Positions 1 to 9,192 of a stretch of 64,000 bases of DNA are shown piece by piece. Position numbers and translations under genes: made by a program. How positions within the stretch are numbered: the first letter of the stretch is position 1; every line of letters begins with the position of its first letter. Source of the DNA: Agrobacterium larrymoorei (lineage in GTDB: Bacteria; Pseudomonadota; Alphaproteobacteria; Rhizobiales; Rhizobiaceae); contig NZ_JAUTBL010000001.1 of the NCBI RefSeq assembly GCF_030819275.1, forward strand, positions 1,146,501 through 1,210,500. Reading direction: 5' to 3'. The notes under the pieces are model-generated. The model was not told where the DNA came from. It made no database searches and saw only the letters and a program-made list of their open reading frames with translations.

Positions 1-844
1 GAAGAAAATCAATCTGGGGCTCCTTGAGATCCTCGCGGGCCTGCAACTTCATCTCCGAAGCGCTTGCCGCAAACTTGTTCCAGGGACAGGCCGCAAGGCA
101 ATCATCGCAGCCGTAGATGCGGTTGCCGATCATCGGCCTGAATTCGTGCGGTATCGGCCCTTTATGCTCAATCGTCAGATAGGAGATGCAGCGCCGCGCA
201 TCGAGCTTGTAAGGCGCCGGAAAGGCATTGGTCGGGCAGGCATCGAGACAGGCGCGACAGGAGCCGCAGTGATCACGCTCAGGCTCGTCAAGACAGAGTT
301 CGGCGGTGGTGAACATGCTGCCGAGAAAGAGCCATGAGCCGAAGGAGCGGCTGACGAGATTGGTGTGCTTGCCCTGCCAGCCAAGACCGGCAGCTGCAGC
401 CAGTGGCTTTTCCATGACCGGCGCGGTATCGACGAAGACCTTGACGTCCTCGCCCGCACGGGCCGCGAAGCGCGTTGCGATCTCCTTCAGCCGTCCTTTG
501 ATCACATCATGATAGTCGCGGTTGCGGGCGTAGACAGAGATCGCGGCCTTGTCCGGCTTTTCGAGGATTGTGCGCGGGTCTTCCTCCGGTCCATAATTCA
601 GGCCGAACATGACGATGGAGCGGACATCGCCCCACAGGGTCTTGGGAGAAGCTCGCCGCTCCGCCGTTTCCGCCATCCACCCCATGGTGCCGTGGTAGCC
701 GTTTTCCAAAAACTGCTGCAAGCGTTCAGGAGCCAGCGGAATGGCCTCCGGCGAGGTGATGCGACAGAGGTCGAAGCCAAGCGTCGTTGCTTCCGCGCGA
801 ACGAAATCCGTCAGCTTGCGGGCACGCAGCTCCTGCTTCTGCAA
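1..844 (-). CDS. queG: Epoxyqueuosine reductase QueG (partial, 3' end outside window)
   Basis: QueG reduces epoxyqueuosine to queuosine in tRNA using cobalamin and two [4Fe-4S] clusters. From the TTG at 844 there are 281 uninterrupted codons to the window edge. Both ferredoxin-like cysteine motifs are visible, [12 protein letters not shown] and [10 protein letters not shown], as is the family stretch [12 protein letters not shown]. The start is uncertain. After the in-frame TAA at 902-904 there is no ATG or GTG. An AGGAGAG at 862-868 lies 17 nt from the TTG but only 5 nt from an ATC at 856, so a rare ATC start is possible. It lies 82 nt downstream of the glutathione S-transferase gene and could be co-transcribed with it. 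Confidence 0.9.
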   Translation of the reverse strand, partial: MQKQELRARKLTDFVRAEATTLGFDLCRITSPEAIPLAPERLQQFLENGYHGTMGWMAETAERRASPKTLWGDVRSIVMFGLNYGPEEDPRTILEKPDKAAISVYARNRDYHDVIKGRLKEIATRFAARAGEDVKVFVDTAPVMEKPLAAAAGLGWQGKHTNLVSRSFGSWLFLGSMFTTAELCLDEPERDHCGSCRACLDACPTNAFPAPYKLDARRCISYLTIEHKGPIPHEFRPMIGNRIYGCDDCLAACPWNKFAASASEMKLQAREDLKEPQIDFL

Positions 845-926
845 GACCGTGTCGATTGCTTCTCTCCTGGAACGCCTGCCAGCACTGCGCCGACTGAGAC
901 GTTATATATAATGCCTCGCGACAGGA

Positions 927-1619
927 TTAGAAATCGAGATCGGCATAATGAGAGGAGGGCGCTAGACGTGGTACCCGTTCTGCCAAAAGCGGTCGGAAGG
1001 ATGGGCGCGATTTTACCCGCTGGTACCATTCCTTGGCAATCGGCGCTTCGAGCCAGTTGATCTCACCAAGATAGTCGAGAATGGAGACCGATGCAGCCGC
1101 GGCGAGATCGGCATAGCTCAAGCGATCGCCAGCAATCCAGGTGCGCGACCCAGCAAGCCATTCGAGATACTTCATATGCTGGCGAATGTTCGAGCGCGCG
1201 GTCCGCAGAAGTTTCGAGTCCGGTGGACCTCCGCCTTGGGCAGCCGTCATCTGCAATTTGTAGACACGCTCGCGCACCAAGGGCTTGGTGACGTCGTTTT
1301 CCATCTTCTGCAAAAACCACTCGGTCAAACGGCGTATCTCAGCGCGTTGAAACGGCTCTTCCGCCAAAAGACGACGATCGCGCTTCAGCACGCCATGCGC
1401 CTCATCCAGAAACTCCGCAAGCACATAAGGCCCACAGAGCGAGCGCATATTGTCATCCAGATAGACGGGCAAGGTACCGGCAGGATTGAGCGCTAGAAAT
1501 TCCCGCCTCTTTTCCCAAGGCTGCTCCTCGACAAGATCGATCTGGAAGCCATATTCGGCAAGGATCAGCCGGACGAACCGCGACGCTGTCGACATGGAGG
1601 AATGATAAAGAGTTGGCAT
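927..1619 (-). CDS. Glutathione S-transferase family protein
   Basis: A 230-aa protein with an N-terminal thioredoxin-like GST fold (begins MPTLYHSSMSTASRFVRLIL, with ALNPAGTLPVYLDD holding the cis-proline that binds glutathione) and a helical C-terminal domain (roughly residues 90-220, containing AGDRLSYADLAAAASVSILDYLG). This is the usual cytosolic GST length. It lies directly upstream of queG on the same strand. The substrate cannot be told from sequence. Confidence is high for the family only. Confidence 0.88.
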   Translation of the reverse strand: MPTLYHSSMSTASRFVRLILAEYGFQIDLVEEQPWEKRREFLALNPAGTLPVYLDDNMRSLCGPYVLAEFLDEAHGVLKRDRRLLAEEPFQRAEIRRLTEWFLQKMENDVTKPLVRERVYKLQMTAAQGGGPPDSKLLRTARSNIRQHMKYLEWLAGSRTWIAGDRLSYADLAAAASVSILDYLGEINWLEAPIAKEWYQRVKSRPSFRPLLAERVPRLAPSSHYADLDF

Positions 1620-1773
1620 TTGCGCTCAGGGTTTGTGTTTCTTGCGGTTGCTTGTCTGTGGTGGAAAAAAGCTCAAAGTGCGGCTTTGGCAGGAAATAAT
1701 AGACAAAGCTTTTTTAACGTAACTTTAATGCTGCGTTGCACCACAGTCTGTGGGTGGGTGCTGAGCGGCTGCA

Positions 1774-1808
1774 ATAAAAAGCGCCCTGGATTTTTTCTCC
1801 GGGCGCTT
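1774..1808 (-). terminator. Rho-independent terminator of the small exported-protein gene
   Basis: On the minus strand AAGCGCCC (1801-1808) and GGGCGCTT (1779-1786) form an 8-bp stem with a 14-nt A-rich loop, followed by a T-rich tail. It lies 36 nt past the stop of the 51-aa gene. Confidence 0.75.
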
Positions 1809-1843
1809 AGCCTTTTCATGCAACGGCCATCAGGCCACCAGCC

Positions 1844-1999
1844 TCACTGTGCAGAGATGGAGCTCGTTGCACATGGGTCAACCCCATAGGCGGGAGAGCA
1901 ACCGGTCTTGCCTGCGGCAACCGTGCCCGGAGCCATGAACGAACCTGCCAGAACAACCAACGCCGCACACGCAAAAAAGAGTGCGATAGACCTGCCCAT
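1844..1999 (-). CDS. Small exported protein, 51 aa, function unknown
   Basis: An ATG at 1999 opens a 51-codon frame. It has a hydrophobic signal segment (GRSIALFFACAALVVLAGSF) and a short mature part with two cysteines (KTGCSPAYGVDPCATSS), which could form a disulfide in the periplasm. An AAGG-like ribosome site lies just upstream and a clear terminator follows. I do not recognise a family. The signal-like N-terminus, small size and dedicated terminator argue that it is real, and it explains this stretch better than a longer overlapping frame in another phase. Confidence 0.6.
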   Translation of the reverse strand: MGRSIALFFACAALVVLAGSFMAPGTVAAGKTGCSPAYGVDPCATSSISAQ

Positions 2000-2298
2000 T
2001 TCTCATTGCCTTTCAAAATTAAAATACGAGCGGTCACGCCGCTGGTTGGTTGTTCGATGGAGGATGTGTCGTGATTGTGGCGTTTACCAATAACTGACGT
2101 TGCTGAACACCGGGTTAATGTGAAGACTTTTCCACCGTTGCCCTTGCGCCACGCTTGCGGCATTCCCCACGCGTTTCCGCGACATTCCCACCCCTTGAAC
2201 GTGGCAACGAATTCAACGTTGCCCAGTTCGTTGGGATCATAACGGTCGACGTAATTTTTGGTTGCAATGCGCTTGAAAAAAGCCCCGTGCATAGGCCC
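2000..2298. other. Intergenic stretch upstream of the 51-aa gene
   Basis: About 300 bp between the small exported-protein gene and the RIME-like repeat. Open frames here lack coding character or recognisable motifs. It presumably holds the small gene's promoter, which I could not place. Confidence 0.4.
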
Positions 2299-2401
2299 TA
2301 AAGCGTGTCGCGATCTTTCAGATTCGCTCATACGCTCTAGGTCTTTGTTATTGCATGTCGTGATCGCAAAACCGCTGCGCACTTTTGCGCGACACGCTTT
2401 A
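2299..2401. repeat. RIME-like palindromic intergenic repeat of Rhizobiaceae
   Basis: A 103-bp element bounded by perfect 14-bp inverted repeats, TAAAGCGTGTCGCG and CGCGACACGCTTTA. The interior (TTTCAGATTCGCTCATACGC... TGCATGTCGTGATCGCAAAA) resembles the Rhizobium intergenic mosaic elements scattered through Rhizobium and Agrobacterium genomes. It sits between divergent-looking intergenic sequence and the NDUFA9-like gene and contains no gene. The identity is from memory of the element's typical ends, not from a search. Confidence 0.72.
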
Positions 2402-2483
2402 AGTCGGAATCGACTCCGGGCACGCACGAGGCGTTGGCGTGAAGAGCGAGCGCCGTTCCTGCTTCCAAAGGACGGGTGACGCC

Positions 2484-3464
2484 TTAAGCAGCCTTTCCGG
2501 CGTTGCTGAACTGGCCGTGCGGACGGTAGCTGACCAGATAGGACGAGAGAACCGAGGTGATGCGAACGGGCGTGATCCCCATTCCTTCCAAAGTCAGGCC
2601 AGCCTTTGCCGCTTCTGCCGACACCACATTGTCCTTCTTCAACAGGGCAATCTGGTCGGAGGTGAAGGGAGGCTTGATCAGAGGAATGAGAGAGGCGACC
2701 GAACCCATCAATGACGCAATGCCAAAGGGCAGGTTGACCATTGGGCGTTCGCGGTAGGTTGCTTCCAGGACCGCCTCAAGACATTGGCGGAAGGTCAAGA
2801 CGTCCTGGCCGCCAAGCTCGTAGGTGGCGCCGGGCTTCAACTGGCCATCGACGCTGCGAGCGACCGCTTCCGCGACATCCTCGACATAGACGGGCTGGAA
2901 CTTCGTCTTGCCGCCACCGATCAGAGGGAGGAAGGGAAGCGTGCGCGCCATGCCGGCAAACTTGTTGAAGAAGTTGTCTTCAGGGCCGAAGACGATGGAT
3001 GGGCGCAGAACAATGGCGTCGGGCAAAATGGAGCGGATCGCGGCTTCGGCACGGCCCTTGGTGCGGGCATATCCGATCGAAGAATTCGCATCGGCGCCGA
3101 TTGCCGAAATATGGGTCAGCGTCGCACCTGCCGCCTTGGCAGCTTCTGCAACGGCGCGCGCGCCGAATTCCTGCACGGCATCAAACGTATTGCGACCGCT
3201 TTCGAACAGCAGGCCGACGCAGTTGACGACGTGATCGGCATCTTCGACAGCCCGAACGATCGAGTCCTTGTAACGCAGATTGGCCTGGGCGAAGGAAATC
3301 TGGCCGACATTGCCGAGCGGCTGCAGGAAACCGGCAAGATCCGGGCGGCGAACCGCAACGCGGATGCGATAGCCGCGTTTTGCCAGCGTGCGCACCACAT
3401 GCCGCCCGACGAAGCCCGAGCCGCCAAAAACGGTGACGAGAGGAGGAAGGTTGGCCAAGGGCAT
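2484..3464 (-). CDS. Complex I NDUFA9-subunit-type NAD(P)-binding protein
   Basis: 326 aa, an atypical short-chain dehydrogenase/epimerase-like Rossmann protein. The N-terminal nucleotide motif is VTVFGGSGFVGRHVV (residues 9-23). Further family features are VVNCVGLLFE near residue 85, an SAIGADANSSIGYARTKGRAE active-site-like stretch near 140 and VLRPSIVFGPEDNFFN near 170. The protein ends in a hydrophobic IASLMGSVASLIPLI segment. In alphaproteobacteria this family is annotated as an NDUFA9-like complex I accessory protein. The enzymatic role is not established. Confidence 0.8.
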   Translation of the reverse strand: MPLANLPPLVTVFGGSGFVGRHVVRTLAKRGYRIRVAVRRPDLAGFLQPLGNVGQISFAQANLRYKDSIVRAVEDADHVVNCVGLLFESGRNTFDAVQEFGARAVAEAAKAAGATLTHISAIGADANSSIGYARTKGRAEAAIRSILPDAIVLRPSIVFGPEDNFFNKFAGMARTLPFLPLIGGGKTKFQPVYVEDVAEAVARSVDGQLKPGATYELGGQDVLTFRQCLEAVLEATYRERPMVNLPFGIASLMGSVASLIPLIKPPFTSDQIALLKKDNVVSAEAAKAGLTLEGMGITPVRITSVLSSYLVSYRPHGQFSNAGKAA

Positions 3465-3613
3465 GAGACGGCTCCTGCGAAGCGTTAATGGATATATTCT
3501 GGTGTCTTAGCTGAAAGCCGGGCGCACGGGAAGAGAGAACAGTATGACGGGTCCTCGGGACTGAATTCTTGCTTGCAGGGCGGCGGCGGTTGCGAAGGAC
3601 GATGCCAGTGGCG

Positions 3614-4096
3614 TCACGAGTTTGCGACGGGCTGCCGCCTCGTAGCGACGAAGTTATGAATGAGGCACAGAGCATGAATTGCGATGATGCAGAAAATAGC
3701 GCTCTTCGCGTTCTGCGCCGACACCTGCCAACCAAGAGGGGTCTTGATACCATCCACGACTAGTGGTCCCTGGGCGACATTCACGGAAATAGGAAGCCCA
3801 GTTTCCGTTAAAAAAAACGCCGACACCATCATTATAAGACCGTAACAGAAAATCGTGTCCGCGACCGCAACTGTATGGAAATTGATGGGGAACTGGTTGC
3901 TTGAGCTAAGCATGCTCATCAACACTGACGCGAAAAACAACATCAGGAAATAAGCGATAAGGCCAGCAATACCCATGAGTACAACAGCGAATACGAAAAA
4001 CCCGTGCGCTTCGACGAACTCAAAGCCATTTGAATAAACAATCGGTAGCCACGTCACGAAGACGAAAATCAAAAATCGGATGAAGAAAAACATCAT
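3614..4096 (-). CDS. Hypothetical four-helix inner-membrane protein
   Basis: 160 aa. Hydropathy by eye gives four membrane segments: residues 1-22 (FFFIRFLIFVFVTWLPIVY), 30-65 (FFVFAVVLMGIAGLIAYFLM), 75-97 (VAVADTIFCYGLIMMVSAFF) and 130-150 (SAIFCIIAIHALCLIHNFVA). I do not recognise a domain. It lies alone between the NDUFA9-like gene and the DUF1330 gene on the same strand. Confidence 0.6.
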   Translation of the reverse strand: MMFFFIRFLIFVFVTWLPIVYSNGFEFVEAHGFFVFAVVLMGIAGLIAYFLMLFFASVLMSMLSSSNQFPINFHTVAVADTIFCYGLIMMVSAFFLTETGLPISVNVAQGPLVVDGIKTPLGWQVSAQNAKSAIFCIIAIHALCLIHNFVATRRQPVANS

Positions 4097-4143
4097 GATA
4101 GGCCATCCTGCCTGAGGCCGATAGCAAAGCCTTCCGCTGTGCC

Positions 4144-4431
4144 CTAGACTCCCTCGACGACCACCATTTCCGCATCGGCCACTTCCTGGCGGATTTTTGC
4201 TGCAGCCTGGTACTCCTGCGAATTATAGCAATCGACGGCATGCTGCATCGAGGGGAACTCGATGATGACGTTGCGGGCGCGTGCCTGGCCCTCCAGCTCC
4301 GTGAATGCACCGCCTCGAGCGATAAATTTTGCACCGTAGCGTTCGAAGGCTGGCTTGGCTGTCGCGACATAATCCTTGTAACGCTCGGCATCGCGAACAT
4401 CCACGCGTGCGATCCAGTAGGCTTTGGTCAT
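4144..4431 (-). CDS. DUF1330 family protein
   Basis: 95 aa, a small ferredoxin-like-fold (dimeric alpha/beta barrel type) protein. Recognisable elements are KAYWIARVDVRDAERYKDYV at the start, FIARGGAFTELEGQ in the middle and VIIEFPSMQHAVDCYNSQEY, which match DUF1330 proteins of about 95 aa. The function of the family is unknown. It sits 11 nt downstream of pyrF on the same strand, so it is probably in the pyrF transcript. Confidence 0.85.
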   Translation of the reverse strand: MTKAYWIARVDVRDAERYKDYVATAKPAFERYGAKFIARGGAFTELEGQARARNVIIEFPSMQHAVDCYNSQEYQAAAKIRQEVADAEMVVVEGV

Positions 4432-4442
4432 GGTTTTCGTCC

Positions 4443-5150
4443 TTATCGATTGGCTGGGAAGCTGGCGCGCAGCATTTCGTCCAGAATGGCACGTGCCGCA
4501 GCCTTCGGATCGGTCGCCTTGACGATAGGGCGTCCAACGACCAGATGGCTAGATCCGCCCTGAATGGCGTCGAAAGGTGTCACCACACGCTTCTGGTCTC
4601 CGGCGTCTGCACCGGTTGGGCGAATGCCAGGGGTCACCACCGCCATGTCGGGTCCGAGGATGTCGCGAACGGCGGCGGATTCTTCGGCAGAGCAGACGAT
4701 GCCGCCCATGCCCGCTTCTCTCGCCTGTTCGGCGCGCTTGAGAACCAGCGAGCGGGCATCACCCTGGTAGCCTGCCTCCACTAAGTCGGCATTGTCCATG
4801 GAGGTCAGAACCGTGACGCCGAGAAGGGTGAGGTCCGAGCCCTTGGCTGCGGCAACGGCAGCGCGCATGGCCTTTGGATAGGCGTGCAGGGTCAGCATCG
4901 ACATGCCCATCTTGGCGATGTTTTCCACGCCGGAGGCGACCGTATTGTCGATATCCAGCAGCTTCATGTCGAGGAAGATTTTTTTGCCGCTTTGGGCAAG
5001 CTCGCGAGCAAATTCCAGTCCACCGGCAAAGACCAGCTGATAACCGATCTTGTAGAAAATGACATCGTCGCCAATGGCGGTAACGATCGACTCGGCCTCC
5101 TTGACGGTTGGAACGTCCAGGCCAACGATCAGGCGCTCGTTCGTGGTCAT
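4443..5150 (-). CDS. pyrF: Orotidine-5'-phosphate decarboxylase PyrF
   Basis: Catalyses the last step of de novo UMP synthesis, OMP to UMP. The catalytic Lys/Asp cluster is visible as [13 protein letters not shown] (DxKxxD), and the C-terminal phosphate-binding region is [16 protein letters not shown] take the ATG at 5150 ([14 protein letters not shown]), which begins at the first beta strand as in homologues and gives 235 aa. An adjacent ATG at 5153 is equivalent, and an upstream extension would overlap the preceding gene. The gene begins only a few bases after the phosphatase-like gene stops, implying one transcript. Confidence 0.93.
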   Translation of the reverse strand: MTTNERLIVGLDVPTVKEAESIVTAIGDDVIFYKIGYQLVFAGGLEFARELAQSGKKIFLDMKLLDIDNTVASGVENIAKMGMSMLTLHAYPKAMRAAVAAAKGSDLTLLGVTVLTSMDNADLVEAGYQGDARSLVLKRAEQAREAGMGGIVCSAEESAAVRDILGPDMAVVTPGIRPTGADAGDQKRVVTPFDAIQGGSSHLVVGRPIVKATDPKAAARAILDEMLRASFPANR

Positions 5151-5155
5151 CATCT

Positions 5156-5737
5156 TTACCCCTGCCAGTTTTCGATGGGCGTCCAGTCGCATGTCACTTT
5201 CCGGTCCGCAAGGTCGAATCTGAAAAGATTGCCACCGCCGGGCGGCTGGTCGGTGCTGCGTCGGATCACATCGTGGCTGAGGTGGCTCTTGAGAAGGGTT
5301 CCGACCGCGCCATGACCGATAAAGGCAATGGGCTGGCTGGGATCGTGGGGGGCGAGGATGGTTTCGACCGATTTAACAATGCGAGCCTGTGCGTCGGCTG
5401 CGGTCTCCCAGCCTTTGTAGCTTGCATGCGGGTGGGCGAAGAACCAGTCAGCGGCCTTTTCGAAGAGGTCAGGCGGAAGAAAGCCGGTCGCGCTTCGGTC
5501 GTTCTCGTGCATGTCCTCAGCAGTTTCGACCGCAAGATCGCTGGCGCGGGCAAGATATTGCGCCGTTTCGATCGCTTTCGTCTCGGTGCTGCTGACGATA
5601 CGGCGCAAGTCGCGAACCCAAGGCTGCGAGAAGGCTCTTTTCGCCCTCTCTGCGCCTATGTCCGATAGTCCCCATTCAGGAACGGGAACCTTCGGATCGA
5701 TGCGAACCTGCGGATGGGTTATGTAGAGAGCGTACAT
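5156..5737 (-). CDS. Histidine-phosphatase-fold protein with altered RHG motif
   Basis: 193 aa from the ATG at 5737 ([15 protein letters not shown]). An upstream in-frame start would overlap pmtA. The phosphoglycerate-mutase-like fold is indicated by [14 protein letters not shown], the [12 protein letters not shown] stretch (second Arg position replaced) and [13 protein letters not shown] carrying the second catalytic His. The usual N-terminal RHG reads THP, so the first Arg is missing while the His stays. Activity is therefore uncertain. It may be a diverged phosphatase or a pseudo-enzyme. It lies between pmtA and pyrF. Confidence 0.8.
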   Translation of the reverse strand: MYALYITHPQVRIDPKVPVPEWGLSDIGAERAKRAFSQPWVRDLRRIVSSTETKAIETAQYLARASDLAVETAEDMHENDRSATGFLPPDLFEKAADWFFAHPHASYKGWETAADAQARIVKSVETILAPHDPSQPIAFIGHGAVGTLLKSHLSHDVIRRSTDQPPGGGNLFRFDLADRKVTCDWTPIENWQG

Positions 5738-5751
5738 CCCCAAAGAGTAGA

Positions 5752-6345
5752 CTAGCTGCGGGTATAGGTCCACAGCTGCGCAGGCGGAATGTTGCGCACC
5801 ACGAAGTCGAAATGGCGAATATGATAGAGATGAGGCTGCGCCACGATCGGTGAGACCGGGCCGTAGGAAATCTGAACAACAGGGCGGCCATGCGGAATGC
5901 GGTTCAGTAGCTCGTCCAGCAGCTTGATTCTGGCGGCCATCGGAAAGTTCAGCATGGGAACGGCGGAAATCACACAGTCGAACATCTGGTCCTTCTGGTC
6001 GCCCAGCGTCTTATCCAGATCGAAAGCATCGCCATTGATGAAGTTGACGCCTGGATAGCTGCGTAGAAGCTGCTGATAGAAATCCGTCGAATATTCGATG
6101 GCCGTCACCTGGTCGGGCCTGAGGCCCCTGCCGAGGATGGCTTTGGTGATGACGCCGGTTCCGGGTCCGAGTTCAAGAACGGGCAGGCCTGAGTGAGGGT
6201 TGATGACGCTCGCCATCCGCCGCGCGGTGATGCCGGAGGTTGGAACGATCGCGCCGACTTTTTTCGGCTGATTGACCATTCCCTTGAAGAAGCGGATTTC
6301 TTCTTCGAATTTCCGGCCGAAGCGTTCTTTCAGGCTCAGTCCCAT
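5752..6345 (-). CDS. pmtA: Phospholipid N-methyltransferase PmtA
   Basis: 197 aa, rhizobial-type methyltransferase that makes phosphatidylcholine from phosphatidylethanolamine with S-adenosylmethionine, peripheral to the inner membrane. The SAM-binding glycine-rich motif is VLELGPGTGVITKAIL (near residue 57). The amphipathic N-terminus, LKERFGRKFEEEIRFFKGMV, fits membrane association known for Agrobacterium PmtA. The start ATG at 6345 matches the family. It is the first gene of a pmtA, phosphatase-like, pyrF, DUF1330 series. Confidence 0.9.
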   Translation of the reverse strand: MGLSLKERFGRKFEEEIRFFKGMVNQPKKVGAIVPTSGITARRMASVINPHSGLPVLELGPGTGVITKAILGRGLRPDQVTAIEYSTDFYQQLLRSYPGVNFINGDAFDLDKTLGDQKDQMFDCVISAVPMLNFPMAARIKLLDELLNRIPHGRPVVQISYGPVSPIVAQPHLYHIRHFDFVVRNIPPAQLWTYTRS

Positions 6346-6467
6346 GTCTTGTCCCCTTATTTGTCGTCAAATACCATTTGTTGAAACTATGGCGACATCT
6401 TGTCTCGAACGGCGCAAATCAAAATCAAAATGTCGCATTTGGAAAAACTTATCTCACCTCTGGAGCG

Positions 6468-6502
6468 AAAAAAAGCCGGAGGAAAATTCCGCCGGCTTTT
6501 TT
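6468..6502 (-). terminator. Terminator of dnaN
   Basis: AAAAGCCGG (6471-6479) pairs with CCGGCTTTT (6492-6500) with an inner GGAA/TTCC extension. A and T tracts on both sides make it able to act in either direction. It lies just downstream of dnaN. Confidence 0.8.
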
Positions 6503-6515
6503 CAGGAATGTTGTC

Positions 6516-7634
6516 TTAGACCCGCATCGGCATCAGCACGTAGAGCGCATCATCCCCCGCTGTATCACGCACCAGCGTCGGCGAGCCTGCATCGGCCAGC
6601 AGGAAGATCGCATCTTCGCCGGACAACTGCGCCGTGATATCCAGCAGATATTTGGCATTGAAGCCGATTTCCATTGGGTCGTTCTCGTAACCGACCGCTA
6701 CTTCTTCCGTCGCACTTCCTGAATCCGGGTTGTTGACGGTCAGCGTCAATTGTCCGTCGGTCAAGGCAAGCTTGACCGCACGGCCCCGTTCCGAAGAAAT
6801 GGTGGATACGCGGTCCACGGCCTTGGCGAAGCTGCCGCAATCGACGCGCATTTCCTTGTCGTTACCGGTCGGGATCACGCGCTGATAGTCGGGGAAGGTG
6901 CCGTCGATGAGTTTTGACGTCATGACGATATCGCCGATGGTCAGACGGATCTTGGCGTCGGATACTTCGACGGCCACTTCGAGTTCGGGATTATCGACGA
7001 GCTTCTGCAGCTCACCCACGGTCTTGCGCGGAATGATGATGCCCGGCATGCCCTCCGATCCGGACGGCGCATCGACATCGGCGCGCGCGAGACGGTGGCC
7101 GTCTGTTGCAACGGCGCGCAGCTTCAGGTCGCCACCGCTTTCGATCGTGTGGAAGAAGATGCCGTTCAAATAGTAGCGGGTTTCTTCAGTGGAAATGGCG
7201 AACTGCGTGCGATCGATCAGCATCTTGAGATCGGTGGCTTTCAGCTTGAAGCTGTGGCTGAAGGTGCCCGCGGTAAGGTCGGGGAAATCCGTTTCCGGCA
7301 GGCACTGGAGCGAGAACTTGGAGCGTCCGGACGCCACCGTCATCGACGAGCCGTCGGGATTGGTCGCGAGAAGCACTTCAGACCCGTCCGGCAGCTTGCG
7401 GACGATTTCATAGAGCAGATGTGCCGGCACGGTCGTCGCACCCGCCTGTTCCACCATGGCCGGTGTCGCTTCTGTGACTTCCAGATCGAGGTCGGTCGCC
7501 TTCATGTCCAGATTGGCGCCGGAGGCGCGCAGTAGAATGTTCGACAGGATCGGAATGGTGTTGCGCCGTTCGACCACGCGATGCACGTGGTTCAGCGACT
7601 TCAAAAGGTTGGACCGCTCGAGAGTAATACGCAT
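6516..7634 (-). CDS. dnaN: DNA polymerase III beta sliding clamp
   Basis: 372 aa from the ATG at 7634 (MRITLERSNLLKSLNHVHRV), the normal alphaproteobacterial length; a few upstream in-frame codons are probably not translated. The three clamp domains are recognisable by RNTIPILSNILL near the N-terminus, FSISTEE-like QFAISTEETRYYLNG mid-protein, and the C-terminal DDALYVLMPMRV that ends nearly all DnaN proteins. It forms the ring that tethers the replicative polymerase. It is not next to dnaA here, as is common in Rhizobiales. Confidence 0.96.
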   Translation of the reverse strand: MRITLERSNLLKSLNHVHRVVERRNTIPILSNILLRASGANLDMKATDLDLEVTEATPAMVEQAGATTVPAHLLYEIVRKLPDGSEVLLATNPDGSSMTVASGRSKFSLQCLPETDFPDLTAGTFSHSFKLKATDLKMLIDRTQFAISTEETRYYLNGIFFHTIESGGDLKLRAVATDGHRLARADVDAPSGSEGMPGIIIPRKTVGELQKLVDNPELEVAVEVSDAKIRLTIGDIVMTSKLIDGTFPDYQRVIPTGNDKEMRVDCGSFAKAVDRVSTISSERGRAVKLALTDGQLTLTVNNPDSGSATEEVAVGYENDPMEIGFNAKYLLDITAQLSGEDAIFLLADAGSPTLVRDTAGDDALYVLMPMRV

Positions 7635-7893
7635 GGACGCTACCGCTTTCAACCGTTGCGACCCGGCGGTGCCGGATCGGCAAGATAGTCTTTCCCGGCC
7701 TGATGCCGGATAATGGGACAGGCAAAATGGCAGAGTTATCGTGCAAAATGCAAGAGGCCTGCATTCGCTAGTCCTCCCTATTCCACGCTATCGCGCATGA
7801 TCCACAGATAAGAGTGACATCTTGCGCTTGTTCCGCCGCTTCCAATTGCCCATAAGTGCTTCCGTGGAATGGCAAAATAGATTGGACTGACCC

Positions 7894-8823
7894 GTGACAG
7901 ACGAAATCAACCATGACCAGACGGAGACGTCTTCGGGCAAGAGCTTTCGTATCGCAGGCGTTTCGGTCCCAGCGCGGCCTTTGGAGAACGCGCTCTATCT
8001 CGTGGCCACCCCCATCGGCAATCTCGGCGATATCACCTTGCGGGCACTCGAAACTTTGAGCTCCGCCGATGTTCTCGCCTGTGAGGACACACGCGTCACC
8101 CGCATTCTTTTAGAGCGCTATGGCATCCGCAACCGCCCTTACGCTTATCATGAGCATAATGCCCAGGAGGTTGGGCCGAGGTTGATTGCGGCTCTGGAGG
8201 CGGGCAAGTCGGTCGCTCTCGTTTCCGATGCCGGAACGCCGCTTGTGTCCGACCCCGGTTATCGGCTCGGACAGTTGGCGCTCGAAGCGGGCTATCGCGT
8301 CGTGCCCATTCCTGGCCCGTCCGCACCGCTTGCTGCCCTCGTCGGATCGGGCATGCCGAGCGACGCCTTTCTGTTCGCTGGGTTCCTCCCCGTGAAGGAT
8401 CGTGGCAAGCGCGATCGCTTTGCCGAGCTTGCCAAAATTCCGGCAACGCTGATCTTTTTCGAATCCCCGCATCGCATCGGCGCGTCCGTCCGCGTCGCTG
8501 CCGAGGTGCTAGGGCGCGAGCGCCGCGCCGTGGTTTGTCGCGAACTGACAAAGACCTTTGAGGAATTCCGCCGGGGGACTTTGGGCGAGCTTGCCGACTA
8601 TTACGACGAAGATCGCACGGTGAAGGGTGAGATCGTCCTTCTCGTCGAGCCGCCATCCTATGACGATATCCCCGATATTGAAGATGTCGAAAAGCTGTTG
8701 AAGGATCTGGTGTCCACCATGCCGGCGGCCAAGGCGGCCGCGGAGGCGGCGAAACTTACGGGCCTGCCGCGCAAGGAACTCTACCAGCGACTGCTCGACA
8801 TGAAGGATAGCAATGGCGGCTGA
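7894..8823 (+). CDS. rsmI: 16S rRNA (cytidine(1402)-2'-O)-methyltransferase RsmI
   Basis: 309 aa. It methylates the 2'-O of C1402 in 16S rRNA using SAM. The family signature [20 protein letters not shown] is followed by [16 protein letters not shown] and [36 protein letters not shown] stretch marks the C-terminal half. The gene starts with GTG at 7894 and its 3' end overlaps yraN by 11 nt, the usual rsmI-yraN pairing. Confidence 0.95.
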   Translation: MTDEINHDQTETSSGKSFRIAGVSVPARPLENALYLVATPIGNLGDITLRALETLSSADVLACEDTRVTRILLERYGIRNRPYAYHEHNAQEVGPRLIAALEAGKSVALVSDAGTPLVSDPGYRLGQLALEAGYRVVPIPGPSAPLAALVGSGMPSDAFLFAGFLPVKDRGKRDRFAELAKIPATLIFFESPHRIGASVRVAAEVLGRERRAVVCRELTKTFEEFRRGTLGELADYYDEDRTVKGEIVLLVEPPSYDDIPDIEDVEKLLKDLVSTMPAAKAAAEAAKLTGLPRKELYQRLLDMKDSNGG

Positions 8824-9181
8824 CGCACGGCATGTGAAAAGACGCCGCGCGGAAAAGCGGGGCCACGCTGCCGAATACTGGGCGGCACTTTATCTCATGC
8901 TGAAAGGCTACCGGATTCTAGCGCTGCGCTATCGCACCCCACTTGGTGAAATCGATCTCATTGCCCGGCGAAAGGATGTCGTCGCCTTTATCGAAGTGAA
9001 GGCCCGTCGCTCGGAAAAGGACGCTGTGGATGCGGTAAGTTTTCAATCGCAACAGCGCATTCGTGGATCTGCCGATTTGTGGCTGGCGCGGCGTCACGAT
9101 GCGCATAATCTATCCTCGCGTTTCGACATCGTCGCTATTCTGCCGCGGCGTCTGCCAGTCCATTTCATCGATGCTTTTTGA
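8813..9181 (+). CDS. yraN: YraN/UPF0102 family nuclease-fold protein
   Basis: 122 aa, Holliday-junction-resolvase-like fold. The PD-(D/E)xK-type core is seen as [23 protein letters not shown], preceded by [21 protein letters not shown]. The biochemical role of YraN is unsettled. It overlaps the end of rsmI, so translation is probably coupled. Confidence 0.9.
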   Translation: MAADARHVKRRRAEKRGHAAEYWAALYLMLKGYRILALRYRTPLGEIDLIARRKDVVAFIEVKARRSEKDAVDAVSFQSQQRIRGSADLWLARRHDAHNLSSRFDIVAILPRRLPVHFIDAF

Positions 9182-9192
9182 GGACGATTTCC

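Noticed and set aside
365..1060. Plus-strand frame of 231 codons
   Set aside because: It is antisense to queG, whose cysteine motifs are unmistakable on the minus strand; no protein-like motifs here.
1816..2427. Minus-strand frame of 203 codons
   Set aside because: It runs through the RIME repeat and lies out of phase with the signal-peptide protein at 1844-1999; irregular composition.
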